From assembly GCF_003330765.1 (NCBI RefSeq), contig NZ_CP024904.1:920906-984905 (forward strand): DNA of 64,000 nt. Direction: 5' to 3'. Made by a program: the position numbers and the translations under genes. Below the pieces are notes generated by a model. The model saw only the letters and a program-made list of their open reading frames with translations. It had not been told where the DNA came from and searched no databases. This document shows positions 51,052-61,261 of the stretch, piece by piece. Every line of letters begins with the position of its first letter. Position 1 is the first letter of the stretch. This stretch comes from Burkholderia pyrrocinia (GTDB lineage: Bacteria > Pseudomonadota > Gammaproteobacteria > Burkholderiales > Burkholderiaceae).

Positions 51052-53739
51052 ATGAAAAATCCACGACTCTTGATCGTCGCTGCACTGACCTGTGCAGCGC
51101 TTGCGGCGTGTGGCGGCGACGATATGAACAGTGCGTCGACGGCCTCCATTGAAGCGGGAGGCGCACCGTCGACCTTGCCGCTACCGACTTCCGGGCCGTC
51201 GCAGCCCTCCCGGCCGGATCAACCGGCCGCGCCCAAGCGCGTCGACATGAAGCTGACGCAGTTCGTCAACCCGCTCATCGGCACGCAGGTCAATTCGGAT
51301 TCCGGCTACGCGGGCAACGTGAGCCCGGGCGCGACGGTGCCGTTCGGCATGGTGAACTTCGGGCCGAACACGCCGCGCTACAACTTCAATGGCTCGGGCG
51401 GCTACCTGTCATCGGGCGGGTCGAGCGGCACGATCGACTTCTTCAGCGTGACGCACCTGAGCGGTGTCGGCTGCCCGGGGCAGGGCGCGGTCGCGATGCT
51501 GCCGGGCGATGCGGCGACGGCGGTCGCGTCGGGCGGCCGGCCGATCGGCATCGGGTACAACTATGCGGATGAAACGGCCGAACCCGGGTACTACAAGGTC
51601 CGCCTCGCGAACGGCATCGTGACCGAGCTGAGCGCGACGGCGCGCGCCGGAATCGCGCGTTTCACGTACACGAACAAGGACAAGGGTTTCTTCTCGATCG
51701 ATGCGAAGCTGAACGGCAACAGCGATTCGGGCAGCACGAAGGTCACTGCCAACAATGTCGCGCTGGCGCTCGCGAGCGACGGCAAGTCGATGAGCGGGCA
51801 GGCCGTGGCCCCGGCGTTCTGCACGCCTTACGGCACGGTGTGGAATGCGCCCGTGTATTTCTACGCGACCTTCGACAAGCCGCTGCGCAAGCAGGCGGGC
51901 ACGTCGGCGGTGAATACCGTCAGCAACGGCGCGGCGACGCTGCAGTTCGACCTGAACGACGCGGACAGGACGGTGACCGTGAAGGTTGCGGTGTCCTCGG
52001 TGAGCGTCGAGAACGCGCGGCGCAACCTGCGCGACGAGGGCGAAAAACTGGCGTTCGACGATGCGCGCACGAAAGCGTCAGGCTTGTGGAACGACCGGCT
52101 CAACACGATCCAGATCGACCAGGCCGCGAATCCCGGCTCGTTGAACGCGACGCAGAAGGCGAACCTCACGAAGTTCTACACCGCGCTCTATCACGTGTTC
52201 GGCACGCCGACGCTCTACAGCGACACGAACGGCGAATTCCGCAGCATGCGCCAGCCCAGGAACGCGGACGGCAGCTATCCGAAGTCGGTCGACCAGACCG
52301 GAACCATTCCGCCGCGCGCGACCGCCAGGGTCCGCGACTACGCGTTCCGGCGCGCCGACGGTTCGCGGGGTGGCGCAGGCAATCACTACACGGGCTTCTC
52401 GCTGTGGGACACGTACCGGTCGCAGGCGCAGCTGCTGGCGCTGCTCGCGCCGAAGGAATCGAGCGACATGATGCAGTCGCTCGTCGTCGACGCGTTGCAG
52501 TGCGGCGCATTCCCGCACTGGGTCGACGGCAGCGACGACTCGACGCCGATGGCGGGCGACAACGCGCTGAACGTGATGGCAGGCGCCTACAAGTTCGGCG
52601 CGACCGATTTCGATCTGGTGTCGGCCGCACGCCTGACGAAGCAGTCCGTGTTCGATCCGTCGAGCGCATGCAACGACCGTCCGAGCGCACCGGGGCTCGC
52701 CAATTTCCTGACCGCCCACTACCTGTCGCAGAGCGACGACGGTCACTCGTCGTCCGCGACGATCGAGCGCGTGCTGAGCGACCGCTCGGCGGCCGCGTTC
52801 CTGCAGGCGCTGCCCGCCAGCGTACTGAACGCGCCGTCGGTCGGCGTCACGCCGGACACCATCGACACGCTGTACACGCGGGCATCGTGGTGGCGCAACA
52901 TCTTCGACTATACGAACAAGGTGATCGCCGCACGCAATGCGCCGCCGGCCGGTTCGGCACCCGGCACACTGGGCACGCTGGTGCAGGGTTCGTTCCATGA
53001 GTCGACGGAGCCGAACTACTTCTGGACCTTCGCGCAGGACTGGACCGCGTTGATCGACGCGATCGGCGGCAAGCAGGCGGCCGTCACGCGGCTGAACAAC
53101 CTGTTCGCGATCACGACGCCGTTCTCGACCGTGCCGACCTCCGGCAACCTGAACGGCGGCCAATCGTCCACCAACCTGTATATCGGCAACGAACCGTCGT
53201 TCCAGTCGCCGTGGGGGTACAACTGGGCCGGGCAGCCGAGCGGCGCTCAATACGTTCTCCCGATCATCATGTCAAGAGCATTCACGACCGCCCGCGACGG
53301 GCTGCCGGGCAACGACGACATGGGCGCGACGTCGAGCTGGTACGTGTGGGCGGCACTCGGCATGTTCCCGGTCATTCCGTCGGAAGCGGGGCTGGCGTTG
53401 TCCACGCCGCAATTCAGCGGGATCACCGTCTGGTTCGGCAACGGCAAGACGCTGCGGCTCGAAAGCGACAAGCAGGTCGCGATGGACGACTCGGGTCACC
53501 CTTCGTTTGCGTATATCCAGTCGCTGAAGGTCAACGGCGCGGACTATGCGGGTTCGTGGCTGCCGCTGGGCACCATCGCCAACGGCGGAACGATGCGCTA
53601 CGCGCTGTCCGCGACGCCGACGCAATGGGCGGCCGCCGACAACCTGACGCCGCCGTCCGGGCCGAGCGCGGACTACACGCGCATGACGGCCGGCGTGTCG
53701 CCGGCGGCGATGCGGATGGGCCAGGCCGGCGCGCGCTGA
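51052..53739 (+). CDS. GH92 family glycosidase, putative alpha-mannosidase lipoprotein
   Basis: An 895-residue exported enzyme. A lipoprotein signal ends in 'LAAC' with the acylated C20, followed by a Ser/Pro-rich linker to about residue 65. GH92 motifs are complete: 'FVNPLIGT', 'SPGATVPFGMVNFGP', and the catalytic base region 'GLPGNDDMGATSSWYVWAALGMFP' (written only as a landmark) near the C-terminal third. GH92 enzymes are calcium-dependent exo-alpha-mannosidases, best known from Bacteroidetes and Actinobacteria. No partner glycosidases are nearby. The AT-rich upstream region is unlike its surroundings and could mark transfer. Confidence 0.92.
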   Translation: MKNPRLLIVAALTCAALAACGGDDMNSASTASIEAGGAPSTLPLPTSGPSQPSRPDQPAAPKRVDMKLTQFVNPLIGTQVNSDSGYAGNVSPGATVPFGMVNFGPNTPRYNFNGSGGYLSSGGSSGTIDFFSVTHLSGVGCPGQGAVAMLPGDAATAVASGGRPIGIGYNYADETAEPGYYKVRLANGIVTELSATARAGIARFTYTNKDKGFFSIDAKLNGNSDSGSTKVTANNVALALASDGKSMSGQAVAPAFCTPYGTVWNAPVYFYATFDKPLRKQAGTSAVNTVSNGAATLQFDLNDADRTVTVKVAVSSVSVENARRNLRDEGEKLAFDDARTKASGLWNDRLNTIQIDQAANPGSLNATQKANLTKFYTALYHVFGTPTLYSDTNGEFRSMRQPRNADGSYPKSVDQTGTIPPRATARVRDYAFRRADGSRGGAGNHYTGFSLWDTYRSQAQLLALLAPKESSDMMQSLVVDALQCGAFPHWVDGSDDSTPMAGDNALNVMAGAYKFGATDFDLVSAARLTKQSVFDPSSACNDRPSAPGLANFLTAHYLSQSDDGHSSSATIERVLSDRSAAAFLQALPASVLNAPSVGVTPDTIDTLYTRASWWRNIFDYTNKVIAARNAPPAGSAPGTLGTLVQGSFHESTEPNYFWTFAQDWTALIDAIGGKQAAVTRLNNLFAITTPFSTVPTSGNLNGGQSSTNLYIGNEPSFQSPWGYNWAGQPSGAQYVLPIIMSRAFTTARDGLPGNDDMGATSSWYVWAALGMFPVIPSEAGLALSTPQFSGITVWFGNGKTLRLESDKQVAMDDSGHPSFAYIQSLKVNGADYAGSWLPLGTIANGGTMRYALSATPTQWAAADNLTPPSGPSADYTRMTAGVSPAAMRMGQAGAR

Positions 53740-53764
53740 CGACGCAATCAGGGAGGAAAACAAC

Positions 53765-53929
53765 GTGAAATCGAAAGAACGCCGGAAATTCCTGTCCTAC
53801 AGCGCCGCCCTGGTCGGCACGAGCTGGCTCGCCGGCTGCAATGGCGACATCGATTCAATGTCGGGCGTATCCGGCTCAACCGCGAGATGGCGAAGACAGT
53901 CATCGCCAGACTCGACGACGCGATGTTGA
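53765..53929 (+). pseudogene. Truncated Tat-type lipoprotein gene start
   Basis: GTG at 53765, 26 bases after the GH92 stop and preceded by GGAGG, opens a 54-residue frame. It starts with twin arginines and a hydrophobic core (KERRKFLSYSAALVG) and a lipobox 'LAGC'. After about 42 residues the chain loses any structure and stops. This looks like the intact export signal of a gene whose body has been lost or frameshifted; reading the next frame from about 53885 gives 25 more plausible residues. The original product cannot be identified. Confidence 0.5.
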
Positions 53930-53999
53930 TCGCGAAAGCTGGCGTTGCGGACGCGTCTCGAGATACTCGAGCCCATGCGCGCGGTCGTCGCGATGCGCG

Positions 54000-54137
54000 T
54001 TACGGACGCAGCAGATCGAACCCGCCGAATACGACGACACCGCTGAGCGCGATCATTGCGACGGAATGCTGGCCGAAGTAGAGAATCGCGGCGGCAAGCC
54101 ACGTCGTGATGCAGAAGGCGCCGATGCGGGCCATCAT
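54000..54137 (-). CDS. Small two-helix membrane protein
   Basis: A 45-residue frame starting at 54137 with GAGGA six bases upstream. It encodes two hydrophobic helices (AFCITTWLAAAILYFG and VAMIALSGVVVFGGF) and ends in 'DLLRP'. It resembles small inner-membrane proteins of unknown function found in Burkholderia. Good ribosome site and composition support it, but it is short. Confidence 0.6.
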   Translation of the reverse strand: MMARIGAFCITTWLAAAILYFGQHSVAMIALSGVVVFGGFDLLRP

Positions 54138-54537
54138 GTGTTCCTCGAATGCGTGATGAAGTGAGCGCGCCGCACGGCGTTCGCCGCTCGAACCGGCGAG
54201 CGGGGCACGAAGGCGGACGGAAACGGCGATCCGCGAAGCCGCGACGGCGGCATCGGCACGCGTTGCGTACCACGCCCGAAAGGGCGGGAGTCGGAACCGG
54301 CGATGTTGCGCGATCGTGCCCGGAGGCGGTCGAAGCGCGAATCCGGCAGGCGAAGCTGCAAGTTTACCAGCGTCGCTTCGCCGCCATTCTGGCCCTTTCG
54401 TGACGAAACCGATGCGATCTTCCGGTAAATCAATCAGGCCCCGATACTCAAGTTTCGTGTGACGAATGCCGTAAACGAGTTGGAAGGCGTTTCCCTTTCA
54501 CCGTCACGATTCGTTGACCGACACACGGACCGACACG
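54138..54537. other. Region without a supported gene
   Basis: Between the small membrane protein and the FlxA-like gene I find only arginine-rich shadow frames on both strands. The stretch around 54400-54460 is less GC-rich and may hold the promoter of the FlxA-like gene. Confidence 0.35.
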
Positions 54538-54990
54538 ATGCAGATCGATTTCTCCACGACCACGCGATCCCCGCTGGCGGACGGCAGCCTGAGCACGAAT
54601 ACGTCGCCGGGTGCCGCGACGGCAACGTCGGCCACCGACGGCGCAACGGATACCGCGGGCACGACCGGCACCACCGGCACGAAGGGTTCGACCGGCGGCG
54701 CCGGCGAAACGCTCGGTGCATCGGGCGCGTCGTCGGAGAGCCCGGCGGTCGGTCAGTTGAAGGCGCTGATCGAGCGGCTGCAGAAGCAGTTCGCGACGCT
54801 GGAGCGGCTGATGGCGAGCGCGGCCCAGCGCGCGAAGGACGACCCGGCCGCGGCGGTCGAACAGCAGTCGCTGAGCGCGGAGGCCAGCGCGATTTCGGCG
54901 GCGCTCGCGACGGCGATCTCGCAGCTCGCGCAGGCGATCGAGAAGTCGGGCGGCTCGTCGGCGGGCGGGCTGGTGTCGACGCAGGCCTGA
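54538..54990 (+). CDS. FlxA-like low-complexity/coiled-coil protein
   Basis: A 150-residue protein. The first 65 residues are Thr/Gly/Ser/Ala-rich with TGT repeats and look disordered. Residues 75-110 form an amphipathic coiled coil ('GQLKALIERLQKQFATLERLM'), as in the FlxA-like family; the rest is helical and Ala-rich. No signal peptide. Function unknown; FlxA itself is a sigma-28-regulated gene in E. coli. I chose the ATG at 54538 because it begins the usual short polar N-terminus. Confidence 0.65.
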   Translation: MQIDFSTTTRSPLADGSLSTNTSPGAATATSATDGATDTAGTTGTTGTKGSTGGAGETLGASGASSESPAVGQLKALIERLQKQFATLERLMASAAQRAKDDPAAAVEQQSLSAEASAISAALATAISQLAQAIEKSGGSSAGGLVSTQA

Positions 54991-55082
54991 CGGTTTCCCG
55001 CCGTGCCGCGGCCCGGTCACGGCTGCGTCGACCGCACGCATTACAATCGCAAGCTTGTCTCCCTCGACAGGACGGCAGAACG

Positions 55083-55895
55083 ATGCATGCGGAACTCGAC
55101 GACGACGAACTCGTCCGCTTCGACGCGCACGGCAGCACGCCGCTGCCCGCGGCCGACACCGAAGGATGGCTGGACCACGACGGCGCGCGCATCTGGCACG
55201 CGTCGTTCGGCCAGGGGCCGCCGGTCGTGCTGCTGCACGGCGGTCTCGGCCACGGCGGCAACTGGGGCAACCAGGTGCCGGCGCTGCTCGCGGCCGGCTA
55301 CCGCGCGATCGTGATCGACAGCCGCGGCCACGGCCGCAGTACGCGCGACGACCAACCCTATTCCTACGAACGCATGGCGTCGGACGTGCTCGCCGTCCTG
55401 GACGTGCTGCACGTCGACCGCGCGCGCTTCGTCGGCTGGAGCGACGGCGCTTGCATCGCGCTCGTGCTGGCCGCCCGCGCGCCGGAACGCGCGGCCGGCG
55501 TGTTTTTCTTCGCGTGCAACATGGACCCGGGCGGTACCAAGGAGATGGTGCCGAGCCCGTTGATCGATCGCTGCTTCGCGCGGCACCGGAAGGACTACGC
55601 GCAACTGTCCGCGACGCCGGACCAGTTCGACGCATTCGTCGCGGCCGTCAGCGAAATGATGCGGACGCAACCGGATTACCGCGCGCAGGATCTCGCGGCG
55701 ATCGCCGTGCCGGTGACGATCGTGCTGGGCGAGCACGACGAATTCATCCGGCCCGACCATGCGGCGTATCTGGCGCGCACGATTCCGGGCGCGACGCTGA
55801 CGATCCTGCCCGGCGTGAGCCATTTCGCGCCGCTGCAGCGGCCCGCGCGGTTCAACGCGGCGTTGCTGGCTTTCCTCGACCGGCTGCCGGGCTGA
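55083..55895 (+). CDS. Alpha/beta hydrolase
   Basis: A 270-residue hydrolase-fold protein. 'VVLLHGGLGHGGNW' is the oxyanion hole, 'GWSDGACIAL' the nucleophile elbow (Ser), 'VLGEHDEFI' supplies the acid Asp and 'GVSHFAPLQRP' the His, so the catalytic triad is complete. It is cytosolic. The substrate (ester, lactone or other) cannot be told. It stands alone on the plus strand. Confidence 0.9.
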   Translation: MHAELDDDELVRFDAHGSTPLPAADTEGWLDHDGARIWHASFGQGPPVVLLHGGLGHGGNWGNQVPALLAAGYRAIVIDSRGHGRSTRDDQPYSYERMASDVLAVLDVLHVDRARFVGWSDGACIALVLAARAPERAAGVFFFACNMDPGGTKEMVPSPLIDRCFARHRKDYAQLSATPDQFDAFVAAVSEMMRTQPDYRAQDLAAIAVPVTIVLGEHDEFIRPDHAAYLARTIPGATLTILPGVSHFAPLQRPARFNAALLAFLDRLPG

Positions 55896-56142
55896 CGCGC
55901 GGCCCGCCGGCGGGCGCGTTCGTTGCTCATGCGGCGTGTCGGTGTTGGCGGATCTGACAAGACTTATCTCTTTTTCATCGATTCTCGATGCAGCGCCATT
56001 CGGCCGCCGGATTGGATGCGGTTAAAACCGACAGGTTTTTCCGGCAAGTCGGTGAACGGCCCGCGATCGCAGCAGTGCGATCCGGCGTTTCGCATATCTC
56101 ATAAGTTTTTCTTTCGGCTCGCGCAACATATCGTCGATTGTT

Positions 56143-56189
56143 GGCGGCCGGCCGGCAGTGGATAGTCCTGCTTCGACAGGCCGGCCGCC
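56143..56189. repeat. Long-armed inverted repeat upstream of the beta-lactamase gene
   Basis: GGCGGCCGGCC (56143-56153) faces GGCCGGCCGCC (56179-56189) across 25 bases, 69 bases before the beta-lactamase start. It could form a leader hairpin or be a chance GC palindrome. Apart from this and a less GC-rich stretch (about 55955-56130) that may hold a promoter, 55896-56257 has no gene. Confidence 0.5.
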
Positions 56190-56257
56190 GCGATCGCCGC
56201 GCGGCGCATGCGGATCTGTTGCCCATGCAACCACCCCACATCGAAGGAACCGCAACC

Positions 56258-57427
56258 ATGCGATTCAACGCGACACGTTTTGCCGCGACCCTGTTCGTCG
56301 CCGCGTGCGCCACCGCCACGGCCGGGCGCGCGGCAGCCGTCACGCAGGACGACATCCACGACACCGTGACCCGCCACGTCGCGCCGCTGATGAAGCAGTA
56401 CGCCATTCCCGGCATGGCGATCGGCATCGTCGCCGACGGCAAGCCCTACGTGTTCGACTACGGCGTGATGTCGACGCAAACCGGCAAGCCCGTCACCGGC
56501 GACACGCTGTTCGAAATCGGCTCCGTCAGCAAGACGCTGACCGCGACGCTCGCGTCCGACGCGCAGGAAGGCGGCGAGCTGTCGCTTGCGGACCCGGCCG
56601 GCAAGTACCTGCCCGCGCTGCAGGGCAAGCCGTTCGGCGGCGTGACGCTGCTCCAGCTCGGCACGCACACGCCCGGCGGGACGCCGCTGCAGGTGCCGGA
56701 CGACATCCGCGACGACGCCGGCCTGATCCGCTATCTCGACGCGTGGCGACCCGCGTATGCGCCGGGCACGCACCGCAAGTATTCGAACGTCGCGATCGGG
56801 ATGCTCGGGTGGCTCACCGCGAAGGCGATGCACAAGGATTTCGCGACGCTGATGGAACAGCGGCTCTTTCCCGCGCTCGGGATGACGCACACGTACATCG
56901 ACGTGCCCGACGCACGCATGGCCGACTATGCGCAAGGCTATACGAAGGACGGCAAGGCGGTCCGGATGACGGAAGGCATGCTGTGGCAGCAGGCATACGG
57001 CGTGCGGACCACGGCGGCCGACCTGTTGCGTTTCGTGCAGGCGAACATGGGGCTGATCGATACCGCGCCGCGACTGCAGCGCGCGATCGAACGCACGCAC
57101 ACGGGCTATTTCCGCGCGGGGCCGCTGACGCAGGACTTGATCTGGGAACAGTATCCGTATCCGGTCGCGCTGCCGACGCTGCTCGAAGGGAACGCGCCGA
57201 AGATGCTGTTCAATGCGACACCGGCCAGCGCGATCAAGCCGCCGCTGGCGCCGAGCCCGGACACGTGGATCAACAAGACGGGCTCGACCAACGGCTTCAG
57301 CACGTATGTCGCGTTCGTTCCCGCGAAGCGGATCGCGATCGTCATGCTCGCGAACGGCAGCGTGCCGATCGAGGACCGCGTGAAGACCGCGTACCGGATT
57401 CTCGGGTCGCTCGACGGCGGACGGTAA
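56258..57427 (+). CDS. ampC: Class C beta-lactamase (AmpC type)
   Basis: A 389-residue exported serine hydrolase. A signal peptide runs to about residue 27 ('GRAAA'). Class C motifs are intact: S89-V-S-K92 (SxxK), Y175-S-N177 (YxN) and K340-T-G (KTG), at the usual spacing. Length matches AmpC. It hydrolyses cephalosporins or, less likely, acts as a peptidase or esterase on D-amino peptides. No ampR-like LysR gene is adjacent, so it is not in the classic ampR-ampC arrangement. GAAGGAA precedes the chosen ATG. Confidence 0.9.
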   Translation: MRFNATRFAATLFVAACATATAGRAAAVTQDDIHDTVTRHVAPLMKQYAIPGMAIGIVADGKPYVFDYGVMSTQTGKPVTGDTLFEIGSVSKTLTATLASDAQEGGELSLADPAGKYLPALQGKPFGGVTLLQLGTHTPGGTPLQVPDDIRDDAGLIRYLDAWRPAYAPGTHRKYSNVAIGMLGWLTAKAMHKDFATLMEQRLFPALGMTHTYIDVPDARMADYAQGYTKDGKAVRMTEGMLWQQAYGVRTTAADLLRFVQANMGLIDTAPRLQRAIERTHTGYFRAGPLTQDLIWEQYPYPVALPTLLEGNAPKMLFNATPASAIKPPLAPSPDTWINKTGSTNGFSTYVAFVPAKRIAIVMLANGSVPIEDRVKTAYRILGSLDGGR

Positions 57428-57514
57428 CGTCCGCTGTGCCTGCCCATGCGGAAATTGATGAGCCGGCAATCCGGTGTGCGGCACGCGTGACACCGGCCGA
57501 CGGAGGGGAATCGA

Positions 57515-58177
57515 TTGAGCATCGCATGGGACGGAATCACGGGCGCCGACGTGCTCGGCGACGCGCAGGTCGCGAGCCGGCACGCATTGGCCGACGCGGC
57601 GAGGAACGGTGACTGGGCGGCGATGCTGGATCTCGTCGCGAAACAGCCCGCGCTCGTCAATGCGACGCGGCTCGGCGGCACGTCGCTTTATGCGCCGTTG
57701 CACCAGGCCGCGTATGGCGGCGCGCCGCCGGAGGTCGTCGCCGAACTGCTGTGGCTGGGTGCATGGCGCATGCTGCGGGATGCCCAGCGCGAGCGCGCGC
57801 TCGATATCGCCATGCGGCGCGGACATCGGCATCTGGTCGAGCTGCTCACGCCGCAGCCGCGACGCTCCGTGCCCGGCGACACGCTGCTCGAAATCCAGCG
57901 CCATTTCCACGCCATGATTGCCGGCCGCATCGCGCACCTGCGCATCGACGCGCTGCGCTTGCCCGAACTCGAACCGCTGCTCGAACTCGACGCGCAGGCC
58001 GAACGCATGTGGTTCGCGGTGCCGGGCATGTATGGCGGATTCGGCTATGCGCTGCGCACGGACGGCGACGCGGCCGTGCTCGTGTCCGAGAGCTGGAGCC
58101 GCGTGGTCGGCGGCTCGGGCCAGCGGCACGAGATCACGGCGAACGGCTGCACGCTGGTCGAAGAGGGGTTCGTCTGA
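57515..58177 (+). CDS. Ankyrin-repeat-like protein
   Basis: A 220-residue cytosolic protein with about three ankyrin-like units in the first half ('ALADAARNGDWAAMLDLVAKQPALVNA', 'PLHQAAYGGAPPEVVAELLWLG', 'ALDIAMRRGHRHLVELL') and an alpha/beta second half of unknown fold. The start is a TTG at 57515, supported by GGAGGGG seven bases upstream; no ATG in frame fits. Probably a protein-interaction module of unknown role. Confidence 0.75.
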   Translation: MSIAWDGITGADVLGDAQVASRHALADAARNGDWAAMLDLVAKQPALVNATRLGGTSLYAPLHQAAYGGAPPEVVAELLWLGAWRMLRDAQRERALDIAMRRGHRHLVELLTPQPRRSVPGDTLLEIQRHFHAMIAGRIAHLRIDALRLPELEPLLELDAQAERMWFAVPGMYGGFGYALRTDGDAAVLVSESWSRVVGGSGQRHEITANGCTLVEEGFV

Positions 58178-58217
58178 CGAGCGCACGCGCATCGCGGCGA
58201 GCGCGGCGCGTGCTCGC

Positions 58218-60252
58218 TCAGGCGACTGCCGTGTCGATTGCCGCCACTCCCGCCGTACCGCGCGAGGTCGAGCCCTGCACCGCCGCAGCGCCCGCGAGAC
58301 GCCGATAGCGCGCGAGCGCCCACAGCGGGAAGTACGCGGTGTAGCCGTGATACTTCAGATAGAAGATGCGCGGAAAGCCCGGCGCATTGTGCGAGCGGTG
58401 CCACCAGAAGCCGTCGTCCTGCTGCACCGACTGCAGATACGCGATGCCGCGCTTCACCGAGTCGGATTCGCCGTCGCCGAACGCCATCTGCGCGAGCAGC
58501 GCCCACGCGGTGCAGTTCGACGTGCTCTCTCCGGAGTTGGTGCCGGCGAGCGTCGGGTCGATATAGCTGTCGTTCGTCTCGCCCCAGCCGCCGTCCGCAT
58601 GCTGTCGTGCGCGCAGCCATTCGAGCGCGCGCGCGATATAGGGCTGAGACTTGTCCTCGCCGGCGAGCGCGAGCGCCGGCCACACGCTCCACGTGCCGTA
58701 CAGGTAGTTCGTGCCCAGCGGCCCCACCAACTGCCGTCGGGCTGTTGCGTGCGCTTCGTACGTCGATGCAGCGCGCGAGCGACGCGCGGTCGTCCGCGCG
58801 CTTCGTGACGCCGACACAGCAGCACGCGGCCCGACACGTCTTCGGTCGGCGGATCGAGCAGCGCGCCGTGATCGGCGAACGGGATCGCGTTCAGGTACAG
58901 GCGATCGCAATCGGCGTCGAATGCCGCGAAGCCGCCGTTGCGCGATTGCAGCCCGCGCATCAGTCGAGCGCACGTGCGACGCGCTGCGCATACGGGTTCG
59001 TGCCATCCGTGTTGCGATGCGTGCGGCCGCGGCGATCGAGCATCGCGGTGACGAGGCGCGCTGTCGTCGATGTCGGGGTAGTACGGGTTCGCGTACTGGA
59101 ACGCCCATCCGCCCGGTTCCGTGTCGGCCGGCGCGTTCTCGATCCAGTCGCCGCGCAGGTCGTTCACCTGGCGCTCGGCCAGCCAGTCGTACGCGCGCGC
59201 GATGCGTGCGTCGAGTTCGCGCAGCGCGCCGGCCGGCTCGCCGGCTGCTTCCGGCGCCGCACGCCGCGCGCCTGCTCGAGCGCCATCGTGCTCCATGCGG
59301 TCCCACACCGGCGACAGGCAGGGCTGGCAATACACGCTGCCGTCCGGCCGCGTGACCAGCAGCTTCTCCAGCGCGTTTTCGCAATCGCGCCGCAGCGGAT
59401 GATCGTCCGGGTAGCCGAGCACTTCCATCATCTGATAGCTATATACGATCGGCGGGAAGATGCCGCCGAGCCCGTCCTCGCCGTTCATGCGTTCCGCGCA
59501 CCAGGCTTCCGCATGCCGGATCGCGCGCTGCCCGCAGACGCTTCGGCATCAGCGGCTCGATATGACGGACCGTGCGGTCGAGCGCGAGGAAGAGCTTGCG
59601 CATGCCGCGCGCGGGCGGAAGTAGTGGCGCTCCTCGTCCGGCGGCGTGACGAACAGCTCGCGGATCGAGATGTTGCGCGGATTGCGGCGCGCGCCTTCAG
59701 CGAGCACAGCACCAGCAGCGGCACCATCGTCGTGCGCGCCCAGTACGCGACCTTGTACATCGAGATCGGCACCCACTTCGGGAACAGCACGAATTCGATC
59801 GGCATGAACGGCGCCGCGCGCCACGGCACCTGGCCGAACGTCGCGAGCAGGATGCGCGTGAATACGTTCGAGCGCGCCGCGCCGCCGAGCGTCAGGATCG
59901 CGTCGCGCGCGCGGACCATGTGCGGCGCGTGTTCGCTGTCGCCAGCCGCTTCAGCGCGAAGTACGCCTTGACGCTGCACGACACGTCCGGAGCGCCGTCG
60001 ACGTACAGATCCCATCCGCCATGCGCGTCGAGCCGCTGGATCGCGCGCAGGTGGCGCGCCATCTTCTCCTGGCGCACGTCGTCGATCTTGTCATGAAATG
60101 CATCATCAGGATGTATTCCGCGTGATCGTCGCGTCGGATTCCAGTTCGAAACACCAGCTGCCGTCGGGCTGCTGAAGACGCACGAGCGCGTCGCGTCCCC
60201 GGGCGATGGCGGTGTCGAGCGCGGACCAGGGGGATGGGGTCGGTTTGTTCAT
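58218..60252 (-). pseudogene. shc: Squalene-hopene cyclase gene with many frameshifts
   Basis: Reading in all three minus frames from the ATG at 60252 rebuilds a nearly complete squalene-hopene cyclase of about 650 residues. It includes QW motifs ('QQPDGSW', 'QSRNGGFAAFD', 'QHADGGWGE', 'QQDDGFWW') and 'DFDCDRLYLN'-like active-site sequence (here FDADCDRLYLN). Single-base losses or gains are visible near 60120, 60093, 59950, 59690, 59625, 59530, 59300, 59257, 59065, 58963, 58825, 58770 and 58725. The protein sequence between shifts is perfectly conserved, so either the assembly has errors or the inactivation is very recent. The enzyme makes hopanoids in the inner membrane. Confidence 0.88.
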
Positions 60253-60316
60253 GCGGCGGATAATACCATCCAGCTGGAATGTTTATATCGAGACCTCCGG
60301 TGCTAACATCCGCACC

Positions 60317-61003
60317 ATGAAAAAACGCCTCGAACCTGTGTCGCGCGACGTGTCCGCGCCTGTTGAACCGGCTGGCGCGGCCGGCGCACGGGCGCCGGAA
60401 GGATCATCGGCGCCGGCCGCCGCCCGCCGCCGGCGTGCGACGGAAAAAAGCGCCGGATCAGGTGCGCGCGCAGTTGCTGGCGGCCGCATCGGAGATTGCG
60501 ACGCATCACGGCGTGGCCGCGTTGACGCTCGATGCGGTGGCCGAGCGGGCCGGCGTGACGAAAGCGCGCTGCAGTATCACTTCGCGAACAAGCAGGGGCT
60601 GCTGGATGCGCTGTTCGGGCAGGCGACCGAGCGGTTCAGCGCGCAGATGGCCGCGCGAATGGCGGCGGATTCCGGCGGGCCGGCGCGGCGGCGCGGGCCT
60701 ATCTGCACGCGGTGCTCGACGACGCACAGCCGGCCGCGAGTACCGATGTGCTGCGCGTGCTGGTCGCGTCGATGATTACGAGCAGGAGACGCGCGAGCGA
60801 TGGTCGGTGCCGATGCGGGAATGGACGCGGCCCGATCCCGTGCCGCTCGAGCAGGCCGCGACGCTGATGATCTGCCGGCTCGCGGCGACGGGCTGTGGAT
60901 TTCGGAACTGCTCGACAGCGTCGAGGTATCGGCCGGGTTGCGCACGGAGATCGTTCGTCAACTGGACGCGATGAGCAAGGGCGTGGTTCCGAATCCGGGC
61001 TAG
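60317..61003 (+). pseudogene. TetR family regulator gene with frameshifts
   Basis: Joined frames give a TetR protein of about 225 residues: 'RAQLLAAASEIATHHGVAALTLDAVAERAGVTK' (HTH), then 'ALQYHFANKQGLLDALFGQATERF', and a C-terminal ligand domain ending 'AMSKGVVPNPG'. Shifts occur near 60563, 60685, 60785 and 60890, and probably one before the HTH. It is divergent from the cyclase gene with 64 bases between starts. The conserved sequence between shifts suggests assembly error rather than decay. Confidence 0.8.
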
Positions 61004-61170
61004 CGTATCAGTTTTAAGCGAGTACGTTGAAGCGCCCCACCTCAAACCCGCTTGCTCGGGATCATGCAGTTGGCTATTCTGGTGCGCATGAACCGATCGC
61101 ATACCCGTTCGATTATTTGCGCCGCAATTTCGCCGGCGGGGTAGCCATCGACTGAACGCATGTCATCACA

Positions 61171-61192
61171 ACCCGCCGGAAGGCGGGTTTTT
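61171..61192 (+). terminator. Intrinsic terminator
   Basis: ACCCGCC / GGCGGGT with a GGAA loop is followed by TTTT. This is a textbook rho-independent terminator on the plus strand, about 170 bases after the TetR stop and 70 before the ATPase gene. No gene or RNA is seen between 61004 and 61170. Confidence 0.85.
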
Positions 61193-61261
61193 GCTTTCCG
61201 GGCAATCGATCGAGAGCCTGGAAATGCAGACTGGAAGAATCACACGACGTCATCGAATGAC

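Noticed and set aside
54610..54720. Thr/Gly repeats in the FlxA-like gene considered as a DNA repeat array or CRISPR-like element
   Set aside because: The repeats are irregular, encode a disordered segment and lack equal spacers.
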